From the NCBI GenBank assembly GCA_032622095.1, contig CP136064.1:126095605-126159604 (forward strand): 64,000 nt of DNA, in the 5' to 3' direction. This document shows, piece by piece, positions 50,991 through 63,062 of the stretch (positions are counted from its first letter, which is position 1; every line of letters begins with the position of its first letter). The notes beneath the pieces are model-generated. The model was not told the DNA's origin and searched no databases. It was given only the letters and a program-made list of their open reading frames with translations. The DNA comes from Siphonodentalium dalli (lineage: Eukaryota > Mollusca > Scaphopoda > Gadilida > Siphonodentaliidae). A program made the translations under genes and the position numbers.

Positions 50991-51600
50991 CATTCAGTCA
51001 CGACATGGTCCTTGCCTTGTACCTTTAAATATACATATATATATATATTAAATGTTTTACAATCATAATGCATATCCCTCCATTCGTTCAGATCGGCCAA
51101 ATGCCGCGAAATTGACATTTTTAAAATATCATTGTCGATACATTTTCTTAACAGCATCAGTCTACCAGTATCATAGCAGATTAACAGGAACACTCACTCA
51201 GGTGTGTTCATCTTGGTGTGGGGACAGAAACGGATACATGTACAAAGCACGATGCACCCTATATACATTGACTACAGTTGACTAGTTTGACATACACCGA
51301 GATGATATTTAAGTTATTTGCCACAAGCAATCGTCTGTGTCACCCTGCACATTATACCTAGAATAACCCACTAATTATACCCGTCAGGTATATATATACT
51401 TTTTCCCCATAATTATGTGACGGCTATTTATGAACACACTTATTTATGGGCTTCTTTCGTATCTGTATATAAGGTACAAATTCCCATCCACTTATCAACA
51501 AGAACGCCATAAATTCCAATGTCTATATCATTTGTTATACCAGTACGTTGTCTTCTTCAAATTAGCTGTGTATGTGTTGCTGACAGGGCAGACAGGCCTA
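50991..51600. other. No gene seen
   Basis: Contains a short AT tract at ~51029-51048. No coding motif recognised. Confidence 0.35.
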
Positions 51601-51617
51601 TATGTTGCGTGTCTTGT

Positions 51618-51722
51618 CGACTCAGTCAAACTACCCGCATGTACCATGCTCATCAACATATATAGGCCCGCTCAGTCAGACTACCCGCATGTACCCATGC
51701 TCATCAACATATATAGACACGC
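51618..51722. repeat. Two-unit tandem repeat (~55 bp)
   Basis: CTCAGTCA-ACTACCCGCATG followed by ATGCTCATCAACATATATAG occurs twice, nearly identically, inside the frames at 51430-51811. Confidence 0.9.
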
Positions 51723-53104
51723 AATGTGCCGTGCGACATTTCAAAGTCCTGAATTCGGCTTTTCAAGCTACTCATAATTTTCAGATTTATCGTTTTTCTT
51801 TATTCATGTGATAAAAATAGCTAGCTAAATTTCATGCCTGGCAATTCTTTTATTTCACACAGTTTCAATGATATAGAGGGACATCAATAATTGTCGCGAT
51901 GAGTTTTAAGATAATTAATTTCCTTGGGATTTTCTCGTTTGGAAGACACAATTGATTTTAGCAATTGTTTCAGTAAGACAAATTAGTGACATTATAGATG
52001 TTGTAATTTGAGATCTTGAACTCTGAATACATCTTCAAAACGTTGCACGGCTTTGTCGGTTAATTAATTTTGATCAGAGTTATATACTAACAGTGATCTA
52101 TTTAAATCGCCAGACGGTTTTATAATGGTTGTACCAGTCATGGAACGTCTTGTCATTACGCGTCGGGATAAAGCACCGTATAACATGTGATATACGAGCA
52201 CTTCAGGCTATATCTTGATCAGAATATGTATATAACCCTGTCGGAAGACATTCATTGCTCGGAGAATTTAAACACCTACAAGATAACGAGGTTGGAATGC
52301 AAATATAATTGTTTAATATATAATATTGACCTGACATATCCACGGAGTGTTATATTGGTGGCGGCGACCATGTGCGGGCACTCGTCTGGACTGGGTACAC
52401 GGTGACACACTTAACGCAATATCAAAGGTCGACTCTCATGGGGTGGAGCAGTTACACATGCAATTGAAAATTTGATTGCGATTGGGACAAACTCTACCAT
52501 GCACGGAGCCAGTCGTGACCATATTAACTGAGAAGTACATGCACAAGCTAACACTATACCTCCTTTGGGTATACCAACCATAAATGAAGAAGCGATAGTA
52601 CGCCATAAGAACTATCAAATAGTGGTATCTATAAATTATGTGCATTATCAAAAGGTGTAAACAGTAAATGGGCAATACATCGAACCATCGTCCTGCAATT
52701 ATGCCTACAATTAAACCTGGAATCTTTGCCGCGAACCGGGGACAGAAATAGATCGATGCACATAGAAGCTACGATAATATGCAGTTGTCAATCGGAATTT
52801 AAGTGAGATACGCATATTTGCCAACACCCATCAGGCCCGGGGACATCATTACATATCGATACAATAAGAGCTGTCACACGATGTCATCCAGACCTCAAAT
52901 TATCGATTGCTCAAGTAGTGTCATCGGTTCATCGTTTTTGATTGGCTATGGCAAGTGATCACACAACGGGGAGTTTCCTGTCCGTGTTCATGTGTATTTC
53001 GGCTTTATTTCGTCATTTCGTTGCAACTGTTAGCACGCGTCTTGTTGATTTATCTAGGCACTCCTACTCGAAGGAATTCTGATGCAGTATTGAAATTACC
53101 TTTC
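51723..53104. other. No gene seen
   Basis: Unique-looking sequence. Frames at 52187-52405 and 52436-52675 (minus) have no motif. Confidence 0.35.
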
Positions 53105-53236
53105 ATTTCTGCAGCGGAAATAATCAAAAAATTTAGATTATGAAGAAATAACCTGTAATGGATAGATGTGTGACAACCAATTATCTTATAGTATTCCGAA
53201 AATATACAGCCTGTGATTAAATTGTAGTATCTCCTG
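53105..53236 (+). repeat. Dispersed repeat pair member 2
   Basis: Homologous, same orientation, to 38505-38640. It immediately precedes the ORF1-like relic. Confidence 0.65.
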
Positions 53237-53316
53237 CCGCCGCCTAAGCATAAGATTTGACCACCTCAACCTATCTGATGATCAGTGTAACAAAACTGAA
53301 TACTCGATAGCAGGCG

Positions 53317-54422
53317 ATGAACATCGAACTACCCCACAATGAATGGGGAGGACAACTATCCAAAAATTGACCAAGATCATCAGAGGATGAAGATACCAAT
53401 CCTGTCCCACCAAGTAATGATTCCGGAGATATACATCCAGTAACCGATGAAGGGAAAATTGGTCCAAACAAACAATCACATAGACCACTCATCGAGGCCG
53501 GTGAAGGAGAACTTGGTACGGAAAAACATGCTACGCTATTCTCTCACTGTGACACATCTGATTATAACACCACTACGTCACCAAGTGAGACCACAAAGAA
53601 GCAACTTGATGCTACTGTAGCAAATATCAGAACACAAAAGTATATCGAACCCCAGGCGAAACAATTGCGAAAAGAAAAAACGACAAAACAAAAGTCAAAA
53701 AAGCGCGAAGAACCAGATGAAGCCACTGATACAGAAAAGCTTAAATTCGCAAACTCCTTTATCTTGAAACTGGAAGCTCAGATACATGACCTGGAAACAG
53801 CAATAGAGTCCTGAAGATGCATGCCGCCGCGCAAGGAGATGGCATCCCTGCTCAAGCGCAATATTCACAAGAGCGGGCACAACCTCTTAACCATCACCAA
53901 GAGTGGGCACAACCTCTTAACTATCACCAACAATGGGCACAACCTCTTGACCATCACCATTGTTCAGCTGATTGTCAAAATTCTGCCCTGCAACAGCAAA
54001 TACACAGAATTGAGATGCAACAATTTCAAATGCGATTGAGTAACATTGAAGTTCAAGTACAACTAAAACCCAGATATAACCATATTCATCAAGTTCTGCC
54101 GCCACCAGGCTTTATTCATATGACACCTCCTCCTGTATTTAGTAGCTGTGGTCATCCACCGCCACATATGAGAACATATGGCACATACCATCACCCAGAG
54201 GTTAACCCAACTGTACCTCCAACAGTGCCAACGACACAGTACTCAGCACCCTTACAGCGAGGAGGGGAAAATGTGACCGGCACTCAAAAACAACAGCACC
54301 GACCCCCCATATTTAGAATCTGGAGAGAGAGCCGTGTACGGAAAGATGCTGACTACGAACCAACCCAGAATGTTCACCAACAGCAACACTGTACAACCTC
54401 CAAGAAGCAGCATCAGCCATGA
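53317..54422 (+). pseudogene. LINE ORF1-like (gag-type) relic
   Basis: From ATG 53317 the frame meets a stop at 53368-53370, then stays open to 53814 and shifts frame into 53817-54422. The N-terminal part is acidic and Ser/Thr/Lys-rich. Its end (KLKFANSFILKLEAQIHDLETAIES) is a short coiled coil typical of CR1/L2-type ORF1. The 201-codon second part has a 10-residue tandem repeat ((E/Q)xAQPLxHHQ-like, near residues 19-48). A second helix (ALQQQIHRIEMQQFQMRLSN, from residue 57) and a Pro/His-rich tail follow. One stop and one frameshift make it nonfunctional. No ORF2 follows directly, so it is truncated downstream. Confidence 0.65.
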
Positions 54423-54954
54423 ACAGAACCCAGGAGAACGCTGGAAATAGACACTCAACTCCAAAAAATCGCCTTTAGAAAAGACATACAAGATAGTATT
54501 CAACTCTCACCTAACCTGACAAATGTTTGTGCTGACACAACACAGCTCCAGCAGACAACGGACAGTACGCAGGTGGCAGTAAAGTAAAACTAATCCCAGT
54601 CTGTTTTGTCCCACGGCAGGGCGTCGACCGACAGGTGGAAACAACAACCGCACCTCCGAAACTCGTTCTAATAACACTCAACAGTAATTCCACCTATGTT
54701 CAAGAATATATCTGATTTATCTTGAGTATCGAGTAAAAATCGGAACCTTTACAACCAAAGGAACCCGATTTAGCCTCCGACCCAAGAGGGATAATCCTAT
54801 CTATTCGATAAGCGTATACACTTCCGCGGATGGATATTAATGTAGTTCTGATATTGATCAATGTTGGTAGCACTATTTTGTGATTCGAATCCCACCCTGG
54901 TCACCCTGTGGCCTGTAGTTCAACTATAAACTATCTATAACATAAGAAGCATCG
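54423..54954. other. No gene seen
   Basis: Follows the ORF1 relic. Contains a tRNA B-box-like GATTCGAATCC at ~54885 without a foldable tRNA around it. Confidence 0.4.
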
Positions 54955-55335
54955 ATAGCTCATTTTTTTGCACCGGGTTTTCCAGCCAAAATAGCGAAAT
55001 CGATCGCCCCCAAGTTAAATTTCCTATACGTGTTATATACGTGTTAAGAACAATTCTAAAAACTCAATGGCATATATAACGCAGAATTAGAGCGGCTGTT
55101 TTGTTGACGATTTTCGCAAGCTACTCGTCAAAATTGCAACAAATTGAACTCTTGTGTTTTACTTGCCATGCGTGTTGTCGTGACAGTATCGCAATATAGT
55201 TCTTTTGTTCTAGTGGGACTTTCCAAACCTAATGTACAAAATTACACAAATATTGTTCGATATGTTGTGTGTTAATAAGGGCAACATGTTGCTCTGTTCG
55301 CCTAGTATATATCTTAATATCGCGAAAGTCCTTTT
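54955..55335 (+). repeat. Dispersed repeat, partner of 48330-48640
   Basis: Reverse complement of the 48.3-48.6 kb copy over about 300 bp, ending near ATCTTAATATCGCGAAAGTCC. Function unknown. Confidence 0.7.
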
Positions 55336-55684
55336 TAATCAATGTTAACATGAGAAAAGTGGCCGCTTATAGTCACCAGCCAGATGGCATCAAACATGGC
55401 CGCCGTTTTTCAGACGCGGGACTAAGTTTGATCCAAATTACAGAAAAGTATGAAAATATCTACATTTTCGTGAAGCTAAGACATAATGCCCAACTGGTAA
55501 AATTGGAACTGCCCCAAAAAAGGCCGTCCGAAGTGGAAAATTTGACTATTTTTCACTAATATTTTTTAGATCAGTTTCTGCTATCTGACACTGGCTGTGA
55601 ATTGTGACTTTTTTTCTTCATGTTAACTGATCATCGGAGTAATAAATCTGTAACGTTTTGGGCACTATCGCCTTCCGATTTCTC
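55336..55684. other. No gene confirmed
   Basis: The 96-codon frame at 55269-55559 begins in the dispersed repeat and shows no domain. Contains ATGGCCGCC-type interspersed sequence. Confidence 0.35.
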
Positions 55685-55830
55685 AAAAAGTAGACTTTTA
55701 CAGAACGCTGTATAAAATTTCACCATAATCGCTATTGGGATTCTATTCATATGTCAACTATAAATGAGCAGAACTGGGCGATGTTAGTGACACATACCAT
55801 TAGATATGAATAACCCACATCAAGAGCCCA
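55685..55830 (+). repeat. Repeat pair member, inverted relative to 59735-59885
   Basis: Shares TTTTACAGAACGC-GTA-AAATTTC, CAATCGCTATTGG-like and GAACTGGGCGATGTTAGTGA with the reverse complement of 59735-59885. Confidence 0.65.
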
Positions 55831-57392
55831 ACAGGTATCACTTTGGCTCAAAATTGCCATCAAAATTGAGGCCATATATATGGAAAATAGTATTTATTTA
55901 TATATTGCACTAGCGTTCCCTGCAATGGCTTACAATGTGTGGTTGATGAATACTATTGGCTACTCTTACATCTATACAGTCCATCCTAACAGTTTGGATG
56001 CATCTTCATTATGTGTGATTATTGTAATCACTAACATTACCAGAAACATTGTATTTTACTATCACAAACTTGACATCAAAGTTGACAAAAAATAGAGAAA
56101 AATCCAAAATTAATCGATATGGCTTGCAAAACGGCAACCACATTTTGAATAAATCAGTCGATTTTCACATATATCTCGAGCATTATTGTCTTATGTTCCG
56201 AAAATGAAGCCGAATGTGACTCACTTCGTTATTAAACATATACGTTAATCAACTGACACCTAAATAGTCTATTCTGACAGTCCCCCGCGTGCTGTATGAG
56301 CCATGACAAATTCATTTTAAAGGATATGTAATTTTGCCGAATATTGATTTTGGTCTGGTCATGTTTTGGGATTGATATTGACCAAACATTTTGGGGGGTG
56401 GGCTCGATATGGACCAAACTTTGCGTAGAAAGTAAGAAGGACTTTACTGTGTGGATACTGTGACCCACTAACTTATACAAGACGGCATTCAACAGAAAGT
56501 GTTCATTTTATATAATTATTGTACTTCCGTTACACCGAGAGCAATACCAATGTGTCGATGAATTCGACTAACCTGACCCGCCTATATGTAATATCAATGC
56601 ATTACCAAGTTAGTGTAAACATATTTTTATTTCCAAACCAAATAATTGACATAATACACAGATGACATAAATATACAACATATAAGAGTTAATTTTGGAA
56701 ATGAGGATCAGACAACAAGCCCGAGGGCTTATATGAATTCTTCTCCTCTTTGGCGACATGTCCCTTCCCCAATAAGTGAGGGAGGGGTATCGATCAGACG
56801 GGAAGGGAATGAAATAATGGTTTAGGAGGAGTAGAAATATATAACTACATTTGAGTTAGGGATGGAAAATGGAAGAATATAGTGTTAGAAATAGCATGAT
56901 GTAGGGAGAGAGGGGGAGAGAGAGAGAGAGAGAAAGAAAAAAATAGAGAGAGAGAGTGGTGGGGAATAATTGAGTTGTTGCGTGGTTACAATTATGCTCG
57001 TCTATAGTAAGTTGCATGCGTCAGAAGCCATGGGAGGGGGTCAATCACGTTGGCTGTTAACTGGTTCCATTCGTCAAAAAGTAATTAATTGAACAGACAC
57101 GGCTACGAGTGTTCATAATCAAAGTATGTCGTGGAATATCTATATTTCGTGAGAACAAGTACGTACTCAGCAGCACTAACCCGAAACAGGACAATTCCCA
57201 TTTCAAGGGTGTTCACTGTGAATTTCGGAGCATCCCTCATGTGGAATCGTTTCATGTATGTGCAGGCGAATAGCAAGTAAGTAATATACAAAGTAATCGT
57301 TATCGGAAGGCATTTAATGCTACATATATCTGAGGAATATCTTGCTGCCGCATAACGCGACCGAATCCAAAGCAATTTGTTACTCGTTCAAA
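55831..57392. other. No gene seen
   Basis: Contains a GA-rich stretch at 56905-56955. The minus-strand frames at 56232-56492 and 57103-57375 have no motif. The region left of 57393 may include 3' untranslated sequence of the adjacent LINE fragment. Confidence 0.35.
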
Positions 57393-57881
57393 TCATGGGA
57401 ATCTTTTTGTTTTCATAATATATGTCTGTACTGCATTAAATATTTGTTTGTTTTCTCGAAGATTAAGCTCCCTTGATCCCCGTAATAGAGTATTCTCAGA
57501 TAGGACAACATTGGGTAGTGAATCATATAGCTCCCGTCTGGCCTCTTGATAAAATGTGCACTCAAAGAGATAGTGGTAAGTTGTCTCGAGTTCCCCACAT
57601 AAACAGAAGCGGATTTGTTTTACATGATTGTCTGTCAGGTCAGAACTCAGGTGGCTGCAGTTCAGTCTTAACCGGGTATGAAGGATATGAGATTTACGGC
57701 TTTTACTATGATAAAAATACGCAGGTGGACGTATATTGTCACTGTTGAAAATTACCAAGTTAGTTTCCACTAGCGGTTGGCTATTTAAGGCCGCTGATGG
57801 TAAGCGGTTTTTAAAGATATGAAACAACTTCAATGTATGCTTCTGTGTGAACTCATGGTATGGTGTATTACAACTTTTCAC
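57393..57881 (-). pseudogene. LINE ORF2 C-terminal fragment
   Basis: A 162-residue uninterrupted frame. Residues 58-75 (HSKSRKSHILHTRLRLNC) and the knuckle C93-x-C95...H103-x4-C108 in a CLCGELETTYHYLFEC context are hallmarks of the C-terminal end of a jockey/CR1-superfamily ORF2. It represents a different lineage from the DEYHFLL-type fragments at 15.1 and 50.2 kb. The palm is absent, so this is a 5'-truncated copy. Confidence 0.88.
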
Positions 57882-58835
57882 AATGTGATGCTAACCAAAG
57901 TATAGTGATACCTTGTAATTGGTTTGTCGGAGAATGATATTGAAATGACATTTTTGAAGGAAATCAAGATATCACAATTTCTCGGCTCGGTCTCAAACAA
58001 ATATTGTTATTTCGTTACAACGTTTGTACATATCAGCAATTGAGATGCTCTCGCTAATAATGGTATCGACGTGCCATATGCCCTTAGTATTTCAGAGTAT
58101 TTGATAAAAAAAATCTTATTCGAAGGTAATGAGTAGATAACTGCAAACTGCGAACACATGAAGATACCACAGACACTTACCAAGTTACCAACATTATGTT
58201 GGCAGATGGGAATATCCAATTGACCACTGCCAACATGGACCATTAATCATCCTTTAGTATTCACCCTATTCATCGTTGATTAATTAGATAATAACAAATT
58301 GTAATATGCTAGGAACTGTCTATATGTATCCCCAGTTAATGTGATTGTGTGTGGCATTGAGTTATATTCAAATGTCATCATTATGCATACACCCTTGGTC
58401 ATTTTGCGTTATGTTAGTATTGGAATCTGCTCTACTGATATTTTCTTTTTGTTGGAGGCGAGAAGTGATTAAATTTTGACAGCACCAGTTATTGTGATTA
58501 CAAAGCCAGGAAGCTGTACATGTAAACATAATGCAATATCGATTAAAAATGGCTGATTAACGGAATCATATGTGCAAGGTGTAGTACCTCACATATTAAC
58601 GGGCTGTTGCTGGTTAAGCGGCATCATATAAATATTGGCCACAACCTTTCTGGTGACCAACACGAACATATCAGGGAAAAGAGTCCAACGATTAGCGGCA
58701 TGGCATCTCATTCTTTCCTCGTATTAGTATGGAAGGTGATGTTCTGGAAAAGGAGTTGACTTCATACTCATCACTCATTGTGTTAATTGGCACCAATATT
58801 TGATATAATATAATAAATAATGAATGTGTTGTTAA
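57882..58835. other. No gene seen
   Basis: A short minus-strand segment near 58090 (SEILRAYG) recalls a LINE palm helix but nothing around it supports this. Confidence 0.35.
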
Positions 58836-58884
58836 CTATGCCAAAATTGTGGTCCTCAATGACCACTATTTTGGCATAGTCAAC
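58836..58884. repeat. Short inverted repeat
   Basis: ACTATGCCAAAATTGTGGTC pairs with GACCACTATTTTGGCATAGT across a short loop. Possibly a small fold-back relic. Confidence 0.8.
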
Positions 58885-59734
58885 TCGAAGCCATAGTGAT
58901 GATATAGTATTTTCAAAAGACTAGCATTCGTAATGTCTCGACTGAAAAAAAATTGTGCTAATAAAGAGCAAAATAGAATGAAGTTTTGTATTTGGCTGAC
59001 TATCACTTCCTAATCAAAGTTCTGCTCGTTTCCTTTCAAAACATGGCCAGAATCTCAAAAGAAATTTCAGCAAAATCCATAATACACCCTTTAAAATGAA
59101 TTTCCTATGGCTCATAAAATACTGTGGCAACCGACTAGTATATTTAATTGTCAGTGCATTAACTAACCAAGTGGACACAATTTGGTTACCGTACCCGTTT
59201 GGAACATCAGAGAATATTGTTAAATTTTCAAATCTTGGTTGCCATTTTGCGTAACTTGCATGGTATGTAACACTTAAGACAGTTCATTGGCCGCCATTAA
59301 GGTGACCATTTTGATCCAAAGTGAAAACTTTGATACTATTATGGTATTGTGAAATTTCGATATAGTTACGCTAATCAGGCAAATCGAGTTCATTCATGCC
59401 TCTAGCATTGTTTGAAACATGGAAACTCTCCCAAACAAGCACATGGATTAAAAGCTATATTATACGGTAATTTTCGACAGAGAGAATTCGAATTTGGAAA
59501 TTGTTGCTGTCGGACACGTTTTACCCGTCGGGCTGCATGCCATGCGGTCCGGTGGGGTCTCCATTTAGATACTGATATACGATTGTTATGCTAGACGTAT
59601 GGTACATGTATACATGTATATATATTGTTGCTGCTGTTAAATCTATTGATCCATCTACACATTAAAATGACCAATTCCCCGACTCTGAGCTATCTTCTTG
59701 AAAATCTACAACCCGGAAATCAACTCCACTACAC
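58885..59734. other. No gene seen
   Basis: Unique-looking sequence. The 60-codon frame at 59412-59594 has no motif. Confidence 0.35.
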
Positions 59735-59885
59735 TATTAAGGTGAAATATCCATTATAGGTAATAGTATGCATCACTAACATCGCCCAGTTCGGCTAATT
59801 TCATGGTAAATATGACTACACAATCCAATGGCGATTGTCTGAGAAATTTTACGCGTTCTGTAAAATTGACTGTTTAAGGTTTCGG
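59735..59885 (-). repeat. Repeat pair member, inverted relative to 55685-55830
   Basis: Reverse complement of the 55.7-kb copy over about 140 bp (TCACTAACATCGCCCAGTTC; GCGTTCTGTAAAA). Confidence 0.65.
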
Positions 59886-60419
59886 AATGGTCCGGGCCCA
59901 AAGAATGACACATTTCATTGCTCCCATTATTAGTTAGCAATAAAAATAAAACATAAATCCAAATTCTCCACCAGTTCCAAACAGTAGAAACTGATCTAGA
60001 AAATATTAGTACTTGTAGTGGCCATCTTTTTAAATAAAAAGATGTTATTTTATGTCTTATAGCTTCAAACAATTAAGATATTCGCATACATTTGATTTCC
60101 ATATAAGATTTCCTCTCTATAATTCGGATCAAACTGAATCAGTGCCTCAAAAAAAACTTCGGCCATTGTTTACGTCCTCTGGTATGGTGTGAACGCGGCC
60201 AATTTTTGCATGTTAACATCGCTAAAAAGTGGAGAGACATAATACGGAAGAAAATGCGTGGGTGAAATTAAGTCCTGGGGTGCAGGGGTACCATGCATTG
60301 CTATCAACTCATCTGCTAATAACGCATTTCTGCAATTTTAGGACAGTGGTCAAACTGCCCCTTTTTTATATGAAAATGCTGCAAAATCCGCTTCTTAAGT
60401 TGAGTTTCTGTGTTTAGTA
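59886..60419. other. No gene seen
   Basis: Shares TTAAGTCCTGGGG (~60268) with 37430. Otherwise unique-looking. Confidence 0.35.
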
Positions 60420-60658
60420 TATATCAAAGATTGGCCACATATCAAGAATATCAAGGACGCACGCGAAAGTTCAAGCAGAAGTGAATTGGTGAATAACATT
60501 TTTCACGGGAGAGGTTTTTGGAAATTTAACAATTCTCTTTTATTCAACAAAGACTATCAGAGTATCGTTCATGGGTTAATTAAAGAAAACTTTGACCGTT
60601 ACTTGCGTTATCCACTAGACTACTCCCCAATCATCCCCCAAAACCTACCAAATATTTT

Positions 60659-62011
60659 TTGAATATGGAAAAAAGACATTTCTTATCCAAAACACTTACT
60701 GAGGTGATAGATAACTCTGGACAACGAGTAACAAAATCTGACGACCTTGTCGAAACCACAAAAACTTTTTACCAAGAACTATATTCAGCAAAAGCTTCTG
60801 CCAATAGCACTAACTGTAATAATATCCCAAACAATCTTATTTTCCCGACACTATCCGAGGAACAAAGCTCCTCAATAGAAGGTCCCATCAGTTACGATGA
60901 GTTGACGCAATCGCTCAGTAAATCCAAAAATGGGAAGTCGCCTAGACCGGACGGTTATAGCACAGAGTTTTTCAAATTCTTCTGGAAAGACTTAGGCCAT
61001 TTTGTTTTAAACGCACTGAACAACTCATTTGATCGACAGGAACTATCCATCACACAAAAACAAGGCATTATTACGCTGATTCCAAAGAAAAACAAAGCGA
61101 GGCAATATCTTAAAAATTGGCGCCCGATCACATTGTTGAATATTTCGTACAAATTGGCGTCTGCGTGTATAGCAAATAGACTAAAGAAAGTTCTTCCTGG
61201 CATCATCAGCCGGGACCAATCAGGTTTCTTGCCAGAAAGATTTATTGGCGATAACACCAGACTAATATACGATTTAATTCACGAAACCAACTTTCAACAT
61301 AAACCAGGCATGCTACTTCTTATAGATTTCGAAAAAGCTTTCTACTCTGTGTCCTGGTCCTTCATCGAAAATTGCTTTTCAAAATTCGGTTTTGGAGAGT
61401 CGATTAAAAGATGGATTAGAATCTTCTATAGAAATATACAGTCAGCTGTTTTAGTGAACGGACATATCTCACGTTTTTTCCAACCTTCTAGAGGATGTAG
61501 GCAGGGCGAACCTGTCTCCCCTTATATTTTTTTGCTCTGCGCGGAAGTGTTTGCCACAATGATCAGGGAAAACAAAAACATAAGGGGGATAACTCTCGGC
61601 ATGACAGAATATAAAATAAACCAATACGCGGACGATACCACACTGATCCTTGATGGTAGCGAAACTAGTCTTCGGGAGGCTTTAAATATACTGGACTCAG
61701 TCGAAATAATTGGTCTCAAGATAAACATAGACAAATGTCAAATAGTCTGGTTAGGGCCGAAGAAAGCCTGTTCGTCATTACCAATACCTGATTGCCGCAT
61801 CCCCATATCCAGTGAATTTAGCCTCTTAGGCATAAACTTTAGCACAAATTTGTCAAACATTTTAGATATTAACTACGCTAAAAAAATGGATGAAATCAAG
61901 GAAACACTGGGCAAATGGAATCACAGATTATTAACTCCTCTGGGAAAAATAGTAGTAATCAAATCAACGATTATCCCAAAAACTCGTTCATCTCTTTACT
62001 TCTCTTCCTAA
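60659..62011 (+). pseudogene. L1-Tx1-like reverse transcriptase domain
   Basis: A 450-residue frame, the longest in the window. Landmarks in order: MEKRHFLSKT linker (3-12), NGKSPRPDGY (91-100; usual G at 96 is R), NWRPITLLNISYKL (153-166), QSGFLPERFIGDN (187-199), motif A LLIDFEKAF (220-228; catalytic D223 kept, usual D229 is Y), GCRQGEPVSP (279-288; usual D is E) and YADD (323-326). The C-terminal thumb (WLGPKK, FSLLGINFS, LTPLGKIVVIKS) follows. The frame breaks at ~61980, apparently by one extra A in an A run, ending early at 62011. Upstream sequence (60399-60659) lies in another frame. Confidence 0.93.
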
Positions 62012-62372
62012 TCCAGGGGCAAAATTTATTACTGACTTAAACAGCCTCATGTTAAAATTCATTTGGAATGGAAAACGTGACAGAATAAAGCGTAGTCAAA
62101 TTTACCAACCATATGAGACTTGCGGGTTGCGAATGGTCAATGTAACTCTTTTTATCGACTCAATGAAAATAAGTTGGATCCGAAGAATGTTAACGTCAGA
62201 CAGTAGCTGGACTGGATTAGCACCTACCAATATATTATCTGATCCTTTATTTTCAACATATGGACAAAAATATCTTAAATCAGTCGAACATACAATTCGA
62301 AATTTATTTTGGAGGGACGTGGTAAAAGCGTGGCGCAACTTTCCGCTAAAGCATATCAGCAACAAAATATAA
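62012..62372 (+). pseudogene. LINE ORF2 C-terminal region, part 1
   Basis: Continues ORF2 in the next frame. The peptide already resumes before the stop of the previous frame, so the break is a simple frameshift. Landmarks: LMLKFIWNGKRDRIKR, CGLRMVNVTLFIDSMKISWIRR and FWRDVVKAW, typical of L1-Tx1. It shifts frame again near 62340-62370. Confidence 0.9.
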
Positions 62373-62827
62373 AAACACAAACACTTTGGAACAATGACAA
62401 TATCATAATCAACGAGAGGTGCTTGAACATCAATGAGTGGAGAAAGAAAGGAATTGTTTTTATCAATGACCTGTATGACGAGAGAGGTAATTTGGTGACA
62501 GTGACATTGCATGGATTACATAGACAAATAATTAAACTTGACTATAACAGTGACCAGGAAGTCAAAATAGTAGAACGTCCAATAATTCCAGAGAATATAT
62601 CAATCTTGTTACGGAATAAAAGTGGGGGCAAATTTGTTTATGACACTTTTTTATCAATGGTTAAAACTCAAACATCATCTGCAAAGAATAAATGGGAAAA
62701 CGAATTAAATACAGATATTCCATGGAAACAGACCTTCTCCGCGCCCTTCTTCCATTTAATGGATACAACATACCGTTAGTTTCAATACAGAATTTTGACT
62801 AGAATACTAGGAACAAACAAAATTTAA
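62309..62827 (+). pseudogene. LINE ORF2 C-terminal region, part 2
   Basis: After the second frameshift: LWNNDNIIINERCLNINEWRKKGIVFINDLYDERGN, matching the L1-Tx1 region of NxxIxIxxxxxxxxxWxxxGIxxIxDL form. The true homology starts near 62345; the frame start itself is arbitrary. In-frame stops at 62777-62779 and 62825-62827 interrupt it, 15 codons apart. Confidence 0.88.
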
Positions 62828-63062
62828 AAAAATATGAAACTACGATCTGACGGACTATGTCAAAGATGCCATAGCTATGAAGAAACGATATCTCATATTT
62901 TCTACAATTGCCCCACTGTACGCTCTTTCCTGGTAGACACACAACAATGGCTGTCTAAACATAATTTAAACCTCGATCTGACAAAGAAAAACATAATTCT
63001 TGGAACACATTCGCAGACACAGACGAATAACGAAACTGAATACCTTTTACTACTTACAATTA
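62828..63062 (+). pseudogene. LINE ORF2 cysteine-rich knuckle
   Basis: In the same frame as part 2, past its two stops. CQRCHSYEETISHIFYNCP gives C-x2-C-x8-H-x4-C, the zf-RVT-type knuckle of L1-Tx1. The last ORF residues (…LLLTII) run to the TTAA where the MITE entered; the remainder of the visible frame to 63106 is MITE sequence. Confidence 0.92.

Noticed and set aside
54815-54910. tRNA-like B box (GATTCGAATCCCACC)
   Set aside because: No matching A box or cloverleaf arms could be formed upstream; at most an eroded SINE piece.
58007-58243. Possible reverse-transcriptase helix (SEILRAYG)
   Set aside because: Only a few residues match and neither the preceding motif A nor a following QG motif was found.
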